DNA from: Beijerinckiaceae bacterium
GTDB lineage: Bacteria > Pseudomonadota > Alphaproteobacteria > Rhizobiales > Beijerinckiaceae
Assembly: GCA_947456315.1 (NCBI GenBank)
Contig: CANGRU010000081.1
Coordinates: 1 to 7,050 of the forward strand
Direction of reading: 5' to 3'
Length of the DNA: 7,050 nucleotides
Translations under genes and position numbers: made by a program
In this document: one piece after another, positions 1-6,763 of the stretch
How the letters are laid out: every line of letters starts with the position of its first letter
Numbering within the stretch: position 1 is the stretch's first letter
Notes under the pieces: generated by a model
Told to the model about the DNA's origin: nothing
Database searches by the model: none
What the model saw: the letters and a program-made list of their open reading frames with translations, nothing else

Positions 1-503
1 AAAATATCGATCCTGATTTGCAGCCCGGTGATCTGATCCCCGTGGCGCGCACCAAAGATGCTTATGTGTATGAAAATCCGCGCGCGCTTCCGCGCGTGAT
101 GGTGGCGCGCCATGCCCGCACGGCGGATTTCGATGCGATGATGGAAAGCGGCGAATGGCCTGAGAATTTCAACCCGCGCGAGACGGTTTTGCTGGACGTG
201 CCGGGTGTGGATGACAAAAGCCCGCGCCGTGCCGCTGCTGCGCGTATTGAGGCTTATCAGAACACGCAAATCAGAATCAGCGTGGATGCGCCCGATGGCG
301 GTTATCTTGTCTTGAATGATGTGTGGCATCCCTGGTGGCAGGTCGATGTCGATGGACACCCCGCCGAATTGCTGCGCGCCAATGTGATTTTCCGTGCCGT
401 GAAGCTTCCCCCCGGCGCGCGTCAGGTGCGCTTTCATTTCGAACCCTTGCCCGGCTTGCGCGCAAGCTTGGGTGCGGCGGTTGACGCATTTCTGTCACGC
501 TAA
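1..503 (+). CDS. YfhO-like membrane protein, C-terminal end (5' partial)
   Basis: The frame is open from the window edge (first complete codon at base 3) to TAA at 501-503, so about 166 C-terminal residues are visible and the start lies outside. The visible part is a soluble, probably beta-rich domain with no hydrophobic helix. It carries the pattern seen at the C-terminus of YfhO-type proteins (PF09586): an ALPRVMVARHA segment, then YLVLNDVWHPWWQVDVDGHP, then an RAN..FRAV.LPPGARQVRF stretch. In this family a large multi-spanning N-terminal region, resembling GT-C glycosyltransferases, precedes such an extracytoplasmic tail. In Gram-positive bacteria YfhO takes part in glycosylation of lipoteichoic acid; the role in alphaproteobacteria is not established. 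The next gene starts 27 bases downstream on the same strand, so the two are probably cotranscribed. The family assignment rests on motif memory and only the tail is visible. Confidence 0.72.
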   Translation, partial: NIDPDLQPGDLIPVARTKDAYVYENPRALPRVMVARHARTADFDAMMESGEWPENFNPRETVLLDVPGVDDKSPRRAAAARIEAYQNTQIRISVDAPDGGYLVLNDVWHPWWQVDVDGHPAELLRANVIFRAVKLPPGARQVRFHFEPLPGLRASLGAAVDAFLSR

Positions 504-530
504 ACGTGCACACGGGGTGCTGGAGATTCC

Positions 531-1574
531 ATGACTGAAAAGTTGCGCGATGACTATGACGGAGCTCCGGTTGCGGATGCGCAGCCGGAGGCGGCGTCTG
601 CGCGCACAAAACGCAATCGCGTCTGGCTGAAACGGCTGGGCGCTTCTTTCAGTCTTGCCATTCTGGGTTTGTCGGTTGTGGTGCTGAGCCGCACGATTTC
701 CGCTTTGCAATGGAGCGAATTGCGCGCCGCGCTGGCGGCGACCTCGCTGGAGCAGATTGTCGCTGCCTGTGCGCTCACCGCTTGCTCTTATCTGGCGCTC
801 ACAGGCTATGATGCCGTGGCGCTGCGCCAATTGCGGGTGCATGTGCCCTATCGCACGACCGCGCTGGGCTCGTTCACGTCTTTTGCCATTTCTTTCACGC
901 TGGGCTTTCCGCTGATCACGGCTGCCACGGTGCGCTACTGGATTTATTCGCGCGCCGGTTTGAGTGCTGGCAAAGTGGCGAGCCTGACCTTCATCGCCGG
1001 CATGACATTCTGGCTCGGCATGGCTTTGGTGATCGGCATGGCCATGGTCATCCAGCCTGATGAAGTGAGCGATGTGAATCGCCTGAAAGGCTGGGTCAAT
1101 CTGCTCATCGGCCTGCTGCTGCTGGCTGGTATGATGTTTTATCTGGCTTGGGTGTCGCGTGGTCACAGGCGTGTCAGCGTGCAAGGGCTCAAGCTGGAAT
1201 TGCCGGGGCTGACATTGACGCTCAGCCAATTGCTGTTGGGCGTGGTTGATCTGTGCTGTGCGGCGGGTGCGCTTTACGTGATTTTGCCAGCCGGTCACGG
1301 TTTGAGCTTTGTGTCCTTTTGCGCGGCCTATGTTTTGGCCTGCCTGTTGGGGATTGCCAGTCATATGCCCGGCGGCATTGGTGCCTTTGAGGCGACTATG
1401 CTGAATGCTGTGCCGGCACCCTCGGCGGAAGCCCTGTTTGCCTCGCTGCTGCTGTTTCGCGTGGTCTATTATGTCGGGCCCTTCATTCTGGCTTTGGCCT
1501 TGCTTGGTGCCAATGAAAGCATCCTGCGCTGGAACTCGCTGCGCGCGGCGATGAGCGCGCCCGAAGAAGACTAG
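531..1574 (+). CDS. UPF0104/YbhN-family integral membrane protein (LPG synthase TM-like)
   Basis: This 347-residue inner-membrane protein resembles the lysylphosphatidylglycerol synthase transmembrane region family (PF03706; YbhN/UPF0104). About eight hydrophobic segments can be read, near residues 36-56, 74-93, 111-130, 148-173, 187-208, 231-252, 258-276 and 300-325, after a charged cytoplasmic N-terminus of about 35 residues. Family-like motifs are SYLALTGYDAVALRQL (86-101) and the conserved HMPGGIGAFEA (278-288). The soluble aminoacyl-transferase domain that follows this region in MprF is absent, since the protein ends shortly after the last helix. It is therefore unlikely to aminoacylate lipid by itself; a flippase-like or lipid-handling role is inference. 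The ATG start is preceded by GGAG at 522-525, five bases upstream. It follows the YfhO-like gene closely, suggesting an envelope-related operon. Confidence 0.85.
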   Translation: MTEKLRDDYDGAPVADAQPEAASARTKRNRVWLKRLGASFSLAILGLSVVVLSRTISALQWSELRAALAATSLEQIVAACALTACSYLALTGYDAVALRQLRVHVPYRTTALGSFTSFAISFTLGFPLITAATVRYWIYSRAGLSAGKVASLTFIAGMTFWLGMALVIGMAMVIQPDEVSDVNRLKGWVNLLIGLLLLAGMMFYLAWVSRGHRRVSVQGLKLELPGLTLTLSQLLLGVVDLCCAAGALYVILPAGHGLSFVSFCAAYVLACLLGIASHMPGGIGAFEATMLNAVPAPSAEALFASLLLFRVVYYVGPFILALALLGANESILRWNSLRAAMSAPEED

Positions 1575-1585
1575 AGCTTCAGAGC

Positions 1586-1615
1586 TTGATCAGCGCCCGC
1601 ATTGCCCGTCATAAA
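1586..1615 (+). promoter_or_regulatory. Weak sigma70-like promoter candidate for phoR
   Basis: TTGATC (1586-1591) and CATAAA (1610-1615) are separated by 18 bases and each match four of six consensus positions. They lie about 50 bases upstream of the phoR TTG start, in the 88-base gap after the UPF0104 gene. The match is weak. Read-through from the upstream genes, which share the strand, is an equally good explanation for phoR transcription. Confidence 0.25.
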
Positions 1616-1649
1616 GGTGTCACGCAGGTGCTGCCCTTTGGCATAAACC

Positions 1650-1654
1650 GGGGA
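1650..1654 (+). promoter_or_regulatory. Ribosome binding site deciding the phoR TTG start
   Basis: GGGGA lies eight bases upstream of TTG at 1663. The frame is open only back to a TAA at 1612-1614, and that stretch contains no ATG or GTG in frame. The TTG is therefore the best-supported start. The first ATG of any frame nearby, at 1670, is out of frame. Confidence 0.6.
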
Positions 1655-1662
1655 CCGATATT

Positions 1663-2688
1663 TTGATCGATGCTTTTGTCGAGGCTTTGCCTGATCCCGT
1701 TCTGGTCATTGGTCAGTACCAGAGAATTGGCGCCTTTAACGCGTCTGCCCGCGCGCTGTTCCCGGTTCTTGGTTCCGGCCAGCGCATGCTGCCGCTGGTG
1801 ATCCGCTCCCCCGATGTGCTGGATGCTGTGGGTCGCCTTTTTGCAGGCGGCGCCGTCGAGACGGTGTATTTGCATGAGCGCGTGCCGGTTGAGCGCCTGT
1901 TCAAAGTCCATGTTGCGCCTTTGCGCCTGGACGGTGCGATGCATGTCGTCCTCACATTGCAAGATCTCACGGACGCCCGACGGACTGAAAAAATGCGCGT
2001 CGATTTCATCGCCAATGCGAGCCATGAATTGCGCACGCCGCTGGCTTCTCTGCTGGGCTTTGTCGAAACCTTGCAAGGAGCCGCCAAAGATGATCCCAAA
2101 GCGCGTGATCGCTTTCTGACCATCATGCGCGATCAAGGGCGACGCATGGCGCGCCTCATTGATGATCTTTTGTCGCTCTCGCAGATCGAGCGGCAGGAGC
2201 ATGTGCGCCCGCAAACGCAGGTCGATTTCTGCGAAGTCGTGCGCCAATGTATCGATGCGCTGACACCGGTCGCCAAAGATGCCCATGTGCGTCTGGATGT
2301 GGATATTCCTGCGCGCTTACCGGTCTTGGGCGATCGCGACGAGCTGATCCGCGTGGCTGAAAACCTCGTCGAAAACGCCATTAAATATGGCGCGAATGAT
2401 GATGGCACCGAAACAACGGTGGCTATTTCTCTAGCGATCAAAAATGGCGAAGCGCGTTTTGCCGTGCGCGATCATGGTGCGGGCATTTCCCCCGAACATC
2501 TGCCGCGTTTGACTGAGCGTTTCTACCGCGTGGATGCGGGCAAGAGCCGCGCTAAGGGCGGCACAGGTCTGGGGCTGGCGCTGGTCAAACACATCATCGC
2601 CCGCCATCGCGGCGTTCTGCGTATCTGGAGCGAGCCGGGCAAGGGCGCGGAATTTTCCGTCGAGCTGCCGATGGAGGCAGAGGGGTAG
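1663..2688 (+). CDS. phoR: PhoR-type sensor histidine kinase, PAS-HisKA-HATPase, no membrane segment
   Basis: The 341-residue product is a two-component histidine kinase. A PAS-like domain covers about residues 5-105, opening with VEALPDPVLVI and GAFNASA and ending with LTLQDLTDARR, which is typical of PhoR. The HisKA dimerisation domain follows, with the H-box FIANASHELRTPLASLLGF and phosphoacceptor His121. The HATPase_c domain has the N-box ENLVENAIKY (N238), G1 RDHGAGI (269-275), F-box FYRV and G2 GGTGLGLAL (299-307), so the catalytic residues look intact. PhoR normally phosphorylates PhoB under phosphate limitation in response to PstSCAB-PhoU. The usual N-terminal transmembrane helices are missing, and no hydrophobic stretch is encoded in the 88 bases upstream. 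Neither phoB nor pst genes are visible. The next gene, gcrA, is convergent. PhoR is the best family match, but the partner is inferred; another PAS kinase of the PhoR/BaeS type is possible. Confidence 0.85.
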   Translation: MIDAFVEALPDPVLVIGQYQRIGAFNASARALFPVLGSGQRMLPLVIRSPDVLDAVGRLFAGGAVETVYLHERVPVERLFKVHVAPLRLDGAMHVVLTLQDLTDARRTEKMRVDFIANASHELRTPLASLLGFVETLQGAAKDDPKARDRFLTIMRDQGRRMARLIDDLLSLSQIERQEHVRPQTQVDFCEVVRQCIDALTPVAKDAHVRLDVDIPARLPVLGDRDELIRVAENLVENAIKYGANDDGTETTVAISLAIKNGEARFAVRDHGAGISPEHLPRLTERFYRVDAGKSRAKGGTGLGLALVKHIIARHRGVLRIWSEPGKGAEFSVELPMEAEG

Positions 2689-2702
2689 CCTCTTAAAGAA
2701 AA

Positions 2703-2722
2703 AGGCCGGGTTGCCCCGGCCT
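2703..2722 (-). terminator. Rho-independent terminator of gcrA, possibly bidirectional
   Basis: AGGCCGGG (2703-2710) pairs with CCCGGCCT (2715-2722) around a four-base loop, TTGC. Read on the minus strand the stem is followed by TTTTTCTTTAA, a good U-tract. It therefore fits as the terminator of gcrA, whose stop codon lies 14 bases before the stem. On the plus strand the tail is only CTTGTTC, so it would be a weaker terminator for phoR, which ends at 2688. Confidence 0.85.
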
Positions 2723-2735
2723 CTTGTTCATCCCC

Positions 2736-3257
2736 TCAGGCGAGGCGGATCAATTGTTGGGCACGGCGTTCGCGTTCCCGGCGGCGCTCTTGGGCCGGCT
2801 GGTAGGCGATGCGGGCGTGGTGGTTGCAATAGGGCCCAACGCTGGCGCCCTTCGAGCCGCAGAAGCGGAACTCGGGGGTTGTCGGGTCACCCACCGGCCA
2901 ACGGCACATGCCTTCGCGCAATTCCATAATCGTGACCATCTCCGACAGGGGGATGACCACATCTTCGACCGGCAGGGGCTCGGGAGCCTCCGTCGGGCGG
3001 AAGGCGACAGCCAGATTGCCACGCGCCATGGGGGCGGCGGGGCGGGGCGCCTGACGTGGGGCGGCGGGGCGGGTGCGCTGGCGGGGGGCGGCAGGGGTCT
3101 GCGCCTTCACCCGGCCAGACAGGCCAAGGCGGTGCACTTTGCCAATGACGGCATTGCGCGTGATGCCGTGGGCGAGTTCTGCCGCGATCTGGCTAGCGCT
3201 CAGGCCGTCCAGCCACAATTTCCGCAAGAGCTCAACGCGCTCATCGGTCCAGGACAT
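2736..3257 (-). CDS. gcrA: GcrA cell-cycle regulator
   Basis: This 173-residue protein is GcrA, an alphaproteobacterial regulator that binds sigma70 RNA polymerase and activates promoters carrying CcrM-methylated GANTC sites. The N-terminal DNA-binding helix-turn-helix (residues 1-48) opens with the hallmark MSWTDERVELLRKLW and continues with SASQIAAEL and TRNAVIGKVHRLGL. A low-complexity Ala/Pro/Arg linker covers about 51-78. The C-terminal sigma-interacting region has MCRWPVGDP (C118), FRFCG (C133) and GPYCNHH (C144, H146, H147), then AYQP and a basic tail. Length and motif order are normal for the family. The ATG is preceded by a strong AGGAGG (plus-strand 3263-3268) five bases away. It is divergent from argD and convergent with phoR. 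In Caulobacter gcrA is controlled by CtrA and DnaA; I see no paired TTAA CtrA box in the upstream region. Confidence 0.96.
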   Translation of the reverse strand: MSWTDERVELLRKLWLDGLSASQIAAELAHGITRNAVIGKVHRLGLSGRVKAQTPAAPRQRTRPAAPRQAPRPAAPMARGNLAVAFRPTEAPEPLPVEDVVIPLSEMVTIMELREGMCRWPVGDPTTPEFRFCGSKGASVGPYCNHHARIAYQPAQERRRERERRAQQLIRLA

Positions 3258-3486
3258 TCAGTCCTCCTCAAACAAAAAATCCGGGAGCGCACGCAGCACC
3301 GGCCAGGCCGGCGTCGTTGCATACGAAACGCTCGTCAAATAGGTACGCCGCACGAGATGTCGTAGTCGACGAGGGGGACGCTACACTAGCCGTTGAATCG
3401 GGCGCAAGAGAGCGTGGGCCGCTGGATTTGTTTTCCCCAAGGAGTTGCGCCAACGGTCCTGCGATTGCTGTGGTTCAGCGACTATT

Positions 3487-3510
3487 GGCAAGGAAAGGGC
3501 GCTTTTTGCC
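3487..3510 (+). other. Hairpin upstream of the argD promoter
   Basis: GGCAA (3487-3491) pairs with TTGCC (3506-3510), and AAAG (3494-3497) with CTTT (3502-3505). A GG bulge and a GGCG loop complete the structure, giving nine base pairs. No U-tract follows it on the plus strand, so it is not an obvious terminator. Its role is unknown and it could be fortuitous. Confidence 0.35.
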
Positions 3511-3534
3511 ACTCAACTGCGTCTCTCGTCTCAT

Positions 3535-3563
3535 TTGACCGGGGACGCCCGAGAAACTAGACT
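3535..3563 (+). promoter_or_regulatory. sigma70-like promoter of argD-argF-hslO
   Basis: TTGACC (3535-3540) matches five of six -35 positions. TAGACT (3558-3563) matches four of six -10 positions. The spacer is exactly 17 bases. Transcription would begin near 3570, giving a leader of about 76 bases before the argD GTG. A GANTC methylation site, GACTC at 3565-3569, lies between the -10 element and the predicted start. This is the best promoter match in the region. Confidence 0.6.
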
Positions 3564-3576
3564 TGACTCATCAAGC

Positions 3577-3606
3577 TGCCGCCCTCCGAGGCGGCACTTT
3601 CCTTTT
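3577..3606 (+). terminator. Terminator-like hairpin in the argD leader
   Basis: TGCCGCC (3577-3583) pairs with GGCGGCA (3590-3596) around a CTCCGA loop, followed by the pyrimidine tract CTTTCCTTTT (3597-3606). The hairpin begins about seven bases after the predicted transcription start and ends well before the argD start. It could therefore act as an attenuator, or as the terminator of a short RNA begun further upstream. The CTTT at 3597-3600 can also pair with AAAG at 3607-3610, which could give alternative folding with the next hairpin. Confidence 0.5.
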
Positions 3607-3635
3607 AAAGCCCCCCGTGTTGCACGGCTTTGGAG
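3607..3635 (+). promoter_or_regulatory. Second leader hairpin abutting the argD ribosome binding site
   Basis: AAAG (3607-3610) pairs with CTTT (3628-3631), and CCGTG (3615-3619) with CACGG (3623-3627). The loop is TTG and four cytosines are bulged on the left. The Shine-Dalgarno GGAG (3632-3635) starts at the very next base, ten bases before the GTG at 3646. This site decides the argD start, because the codons upstream are unlike ArgD. GGAG could alternatively pair with the CTCC in the loop of the preceding hairpin. Confidence 0.5.
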
Positions 3636-3645
3636 ATCTGGTCCC

Positions 3646-4848
3646 GTGACTTCTGCGATTTTGCCGACTTATGCGCGTGCTGACATTGCCTTTGACAAGG
3701 GCGAGGGCGCTTGGCTGACGGCTGTCGGGGGCACGCGCTATCTGGATTTCGGTGGCGGTATTGCCGTGGCCTCGCTGGGCTATTCGCACCCTGCGCTCAT
3801 CAAAGCCCTGACGGATCAGGGCCAGAAGCTTTGGCACACATCAAACCTGTTCCAGATACCAGAAGGCGAACGCTTGGCGCAGCGTCTGGTCGAGCGCTCA
3901 TTCGCCGATTTCGTCTTCTTCACCAATTCAGGTGCGGAGGCGATGGAATGCGCGATCAAAATGGCGCGCAAATATCAGTCGGCCAACGGGCATCCGGAAA
4001 AATACCGGATCATCACTTTTGAGGGCGCCTTCCATGGCCGCACGCTGGCAACCATTGCCGCAGGTGGCCAGCAAAAATATCTCGATGGCTTCGGCCCCAA
4101 GGTGGAAGGCTTTGATCAGGTGCCTTTCGGCGATCATGAGGCTTTGAAAAAAGCCATTGGTCCTGAAACAGGCGCCATCCTCATCGAGCCCATTCAGGGC
4201 GAGGGCGGCATCCGCCCCGTGCCGCAGCAATGTCTCAAAGGCTTGCGCCAGCTGTGCGACGAACATGGCCTGTTGTTGATGTTCGACGAAGTGCAGACGG
4301 GCGTCGGCCGCACCGGCAAATTGTTCGCGCATGAATGGTCAGGTGTGACGCCTGACATTATGGCGGTTGCCAAAGGCATTGGCGGCGGCTTTCCGCTGGG
4401 CGCCTGTCTGGCGACCAAAGATGCTGCCAAGGGCATGACCGCCGGCACGCATGGCACCACCTATGGCGGCAACCCGCTGGCTATGGCGGTCGGCAATGCC
4501 GTGCTCGATGTCGTGCTGGCTGACGGTTTTCTGGACAACGTGCGTGCCATGGCGGCGCTGTTGCGCCAGAAGCTTGGTGGTCTGCAAGACCGCCATTCCA
4601 CAATCATTGAAACCGTGCGCGGCGAAGGGCTGATGATCGGCCTCAAATTGATCCCCAACAATGCCGATTTTGCGGCGGCTGCGCGTGCTGAACAACTGCT
4701 GGTCATTCCAGCGGGCGATAATGTGGTGCGTCTGTTGCCACCGCTGGTGATCGGCGAAACAGAGGTGAACGAGGCGATCAAGCGCCTCGATGCGGCTTGC
4801 ACACGGATGGAAGCCAGCCTCAAAGAATCCAATGGAGTGAAGGCGTGA
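3646..4848 (+). CDS. argD: Acetylornithine aminotransferase
   Basis: The 400-residue product is a class III PLP-dependent aminotransferase. It converts N-acetylglutamate semialdehyde and glutamate to N2-acetylornithine and 2-oxoglutarate in cytosolic arginine biosynthesis. The start is taken at GTG 3646 because the product then begins [16 protein letters not shown], matching the usual ArgD start, and the length is normal. Visible motifs are HTSNLF (64-69), [13 protein letters not shown] (93-105, phosphate contact), FHGRT (129-133), EPIQGEGG (181-188), [12 protein letters not shown] (213-224, with D214 contacting the PLP nitrogen), [12 protein letters not shown] with PLP lysine K243, and [12 protein letters not shown] (268-279). 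All key residues are present. It is the first gene of argD-argF-hslO, and its TGA overlaps the argF ATG by one base. Many ArgD enzymes also act on succinyldiaminopimelate in lysine synthesis; that is possible here but not shown. Confidence 0.95.
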   Translation: MTSAILPTYARADIAFDKGEGAWLTAVGGTRYLDFGGGIAVASLGYSHPALIKALTDQGQKLWHTSNLFQIPEGERLAQRLVERSFADFVFFTNSGAEAMECAIKMARKYQSANGHPEKYRIITFEGAFHGRTLATIAAGGQQKYLDGFGPKVEGFDQVPFGDHEALKKAIGPETGAILIEPIQGEGGIRPVPQQCLKGLRQLCDEHGLLLMFDEVQTGVGRTGKLFAHEWSGVTPDIMAVAKGIGGGFPLGACLATKDAAKGMTAGTHGTTYGGNPLAMAVGNAVLDVVLADGFLDNVRAMAALLRQKLGGLQDRHSTIIETVRGEGLMIGLKLIPNNADFAAAARAEQLLVIPAGDNVVRLLPPLVIGETEVNEAIKRLDAACTRMEASLKESNGVKA

Positions 4849-5792
4849 TGAGCGGCCAGACCACGGGCGCCCCGCGCCATTTTCTCGATCTCAGTGATGT
4901 CAGTGCGACCGAGCTGCGCCGCATTCTTGATTGGTCGGTTGCGACCAAAAATGCGCGTGTCAAAGGCGTGCGTGCGAAAAGCCGCCCACTTGAGGGCCGT
5001 TCTCTGGCTATGATCTTTGACAAGCCGTCCACACGCACGCGCGTCTCCTTCGATATGGCCATGCGCGAGCTTGGTGGTGAGACGCTCATGCTGACAGGTG
5101 CGGAAATGCAGCTGGGGCGTGGCGAAACCATTTCCGATACGGCGCGCGTTCTTTCGCGTTATGTCGATGCGATCATGATCCGCATTCTCGACCATGATGA
5201 CATGGTGGAGTTGGCACGCTTCTCCAGCGTGCCGGTGATCAATGCGCTGACCAAGCGTTCGCACCCTTGTCAGGTGATGGCTGATGTCATGACCTTTGAA
5301 GAGCATAAGGGTGCGATCAAGGGCCGCACAGTGGCCTGGACGGGTGATGCGAACAACGTGCTCAACAGCTGGATCCATGCGGCCCAGCGTTTCGATTTCA
5401 CCATCAATGTGGCAACGCCGGAAGAATTTGCGCCAAGCGCAGCCATTGTTGATTGGGCGAAAGCCAATGGCGCCAAGTTGAATGTCATGCGCGATCCGCG
5501 CGAAGCGGTGCGTGGTGTCGATTGCATCATTTCCGATTGCTGGGTGTCGATGGGTGATGAAGATGAAGCGCGCAAGCGCCACAATCTGCTGTCGCGCTAT
5601 CAGGTGAATGACGAGCTGATGGCAATCGCCGGACCGAAAGCCATTTTCATGCATTGCCTGCCCGCCCATCGCGGCGAAGAGGTGACCGATGCGGTGATGG
5701 ATGGTCCTCAGTCCGTTGTCTTTGATGAAGCAGAAAACCGCCTGCATGCGCAAAAAGGTGTGCTGGCCTGGTGTCTGGGTGCTTTGACGTGA
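4848..5792 (+). CDS. argF: Ornithine carbamoyltransferase
   Basis: The 314-residue product catalyses carbamoyl phosphate plus ornithine to citrulline, the step after ornithine formation in arginine biosynthesis. The carbamoyl-phosphate site is [15 protein letters not shown] (57-71). Other family motifs are [13 protein letters not shown] (81-93), HPCQVMAD (139-146), the DANN loop (167-170), [10 protein letters not shown] (229-238, ornithine-binding SMG loop) and [11 protein letters not shown] (269-279, catalytic Cys270). Length is typical and no residue appears lost. The ATG shares its A with the argD stop. An AAGG (4840-4843) lies four bases upstream and a GGAG (4834-4837) ten bases upstream, and both are inside argD, so translation is probably coupled. 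SMG and HCLP favour ornithine over aspartate carbamoyltransferase. An upstream in-frame TTG at 4797 would add 17 atypical residues and is rejected. Confidence 0.96.
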   Translation: MSGQTTGAPRHFLDLSDVSATELRRILDWSVATKNARVKGVRAKSRPLEGRSLAMIFDKPSTRTRVSFDMAMRELGGETLMLTGAEMQLGRGETISDTARVLSRYVDAIMIRILDHDDMVELARFSSVPVINALTKRSHPCQVMADVMTFEEHKGAIKGRTVAWTGDANNVLNSWIHAAQRFDFTINVATPEEFAPSAAIVDWAKANGAKLNVMRDPREAVRGVDCIISDCWVSMGDEDEARKRHNLLSRYQVNDELMAIAGPKAIFMHCLPAHRGEEVTDAVMDGPQSVVFDEAENRLHAQKGVLAWCLGALT

Positions 5793-6763
5793 GTGAACTT
5801 GCTTCGCGGCCCATCTCGGATCACGGATCTGATGATGTGGTGCTGCCTTTCGTTGTCGAGCCTTTGGAAAGTCGCGGTCGTGTCGTGCGGCTTGGCGCAT
5901 CGGTTGATCGCATTCTCGCCCAGCATGGTTATCCCGCGCCTGTTGGCCGGCTGGTCGGCGAAGCCGCAGCGCTTGCCGTTTTGCTCGGCTCGGCACTGAA
6001 GTTTCAAGGCCGCTTTCAATTGCAGACGCGCAGCGATGGCGTGGTCGATATGATCGTCATCGATTTTGATGCGCCTGACCGCGTGCGTGGTTTTGCGCGT
6101 TTTGATGCCGAGCGATTGACCGAGGCTTTGGCAGTGAATGAAGCTGCCCCCGCGCAATTGCTGGGTCGCGGCCATCTTGCACTCACCATTGATCAGGGTT
6201 CTGATTTTTCGCGCTACCAAGGCGTTGTGCCGCTGGACGGGCAGGGGCTTGAACAGGCGGCGCATCAGTATTTTCTGCAATCCGAGCAAATCCCGACCGT
6301 GGTGCGCTTGGCTGTTGGTGAGACCATTACGCCTGAGGGCGCGCGTTGGCGCGCCGGCGGCTTGATGCTGCAATTCTTGCCGCAATCAACCGATCGCAGG
6401 CGTCTGGCTGATCTGCATCCGGGGGATGCGCCGGAAGGCGCCGCCATCCAGCAGGGCGAAGACGATGATGCGTGGATCGAGGCGAAAAGCCTTGTCGCCA
6501 CGATTGAAGATCACGAGCTGGTGGATCCTTTGCTCTCCAGCGAGCGTTTGCTGTTCCGCCTCTTCCACGAGCGCGGCGTGAAAGTATTTGAAGAGCAGAG
6601 TGTGCACCATGCCTGCCGCTGCGCGAGCGAGCGCATTGAGGACATGCTGCGCCGGTTCACCCCGCAAGAGCGCAAGGATATGGTGGGCGACAATGGCCGC
6701 ATCGGCGTGACCTGCGAGTTTTGCTCGACGCATCGCGACTTTGATCCGAAGGATTTCGACTAG
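5789..6763 (+). CDS. hslO: Hsp33 redox-regulated holdase chaperone
   Basis: The 324-residue product is Hsp33, a cytosolic chaperone held inactive by zinc bound to four cysteines. It is activated by oxidation and unfolding, and then binds proteins during oxidative stress. The N-terminal substrate-binding core covers about residues 15-200 ([39 protein letters not shown]). A linker follows, and then the redox switch CRC (C276, C278) and CEFC (C309, C312). The C278-C309 spacing of 31 residues suits the family, so all four zinc ligands are present. The start is GTG 5789, which overlaps the argF stop in GTGA. No clear Shine-Dalgarno is visible, consistent with coupling to argF. An in-frame GTG at 5771 would add six residues but lies deeper in argF. 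An Asp/Glu-rich stretch (GEDDDAW, about 223-229) lies in the linker. Confidence 0.95.
   Translation: MSELASRPISDHGSDDVVLPFVVEPLESRGRVVRLGASVDRILAQHGYPAPVGRLVGEAAALAVLLGSALKFQGRFQLQTRSDGVVDMIVIDFDAPDRVRGFARFDAERLTEALAVNEAAPAQLLGRGHLALTIDQGSDFSRYQGVVPLDGQGLEQAAHQYFLQSEQIPTVVRLAVGETITPEGARWRAGGLMLQFLPQSTDRRRLADLHPGDAPEGAAIQQGEDDDAWIEAKSLVATIEDHELVDPLLSSERLLFRLFHERGVKVFEEQSVHHACRCASERIEDMLRRFTPQERKDMVGDNGRIGVTCEFCSTHRDFDPKDFD

Larger units (their letters stand above)
3258..3645. other. gcrA/argD divergent intergenic region (388 bases)
   Basis: No convincing gene is present. The argD frame stays open upstream to 3445, but that extension is Arg/Ser/Cys-rich and is not expected in ArgD. The region holds the gcrA ribosome binding site, the argD promoter and leader (listed separately), and two GANTC sites, GAATC at 3395-3399 and GACTC at 3565-3569. 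It also holds a compact palindrome at 3299-3311 (CCGGCC-A-GGCCGG) and a hairpin at 3487-3510. Minus-strand promoter candidates for gcrA are weak: TTGCGC (3407 to 3402) and TTGACG (3338 to 3333) lack good -10 partners. I found no TTAA-N7-TTAA pair and only an imperfect DnaA-box-like TTTTCCCCA near 3430. Confidence 0.6.

Noticed and set aside
495..1364. A 289-codon minus-strand open frame opposite the UPF0104 gene
   Set aside because: The product is a Gln/His/Arg-rich low-complexity shadow, and the plus strand encodes a coherent membrane protein with a good ribosome binding site.
2724..3365. A 213-codon plus-strand open frame opposite gcrA
   Set aside because: It is the antisense of GcrA, whose motifs are unmistakable, and it has no recognisable domain.
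3485..3501. sigma54-like promoter (GG-N10-GC at 3487-3500)
   Set aside because: The -24 half resembles TGGCA, but the -12 half is GGGC rather than TTGC, with about four mismatches overall. The stretch is also explained by a hairpin.
3445..3645. A 67-codon N-terminal extension of argD
   Set aside because: The residues are Arg/Ser/Cys-rich and unlike ArgD, and the stretch covers the promoter and hairpins. The GTG at 3646 gives the family start and length.
3258..3645. CtrA box, tRNA or known small RNA in the divergent region
   Set aside because: No TTAA-N7-TTAA pair, no tRNA arms and no recognised RNA family could be seen by eye. The leader hairpins are reported separately.
4461..5996. A 511-codon open frame on the minus strand across argD, argF and hslO
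   Set aside because: It is antisense to three clear genes with full family motifs. Its product is rich in His, Arg and Gln with no domain pattern, as expected of a shadow frame in GC-biased DNA.
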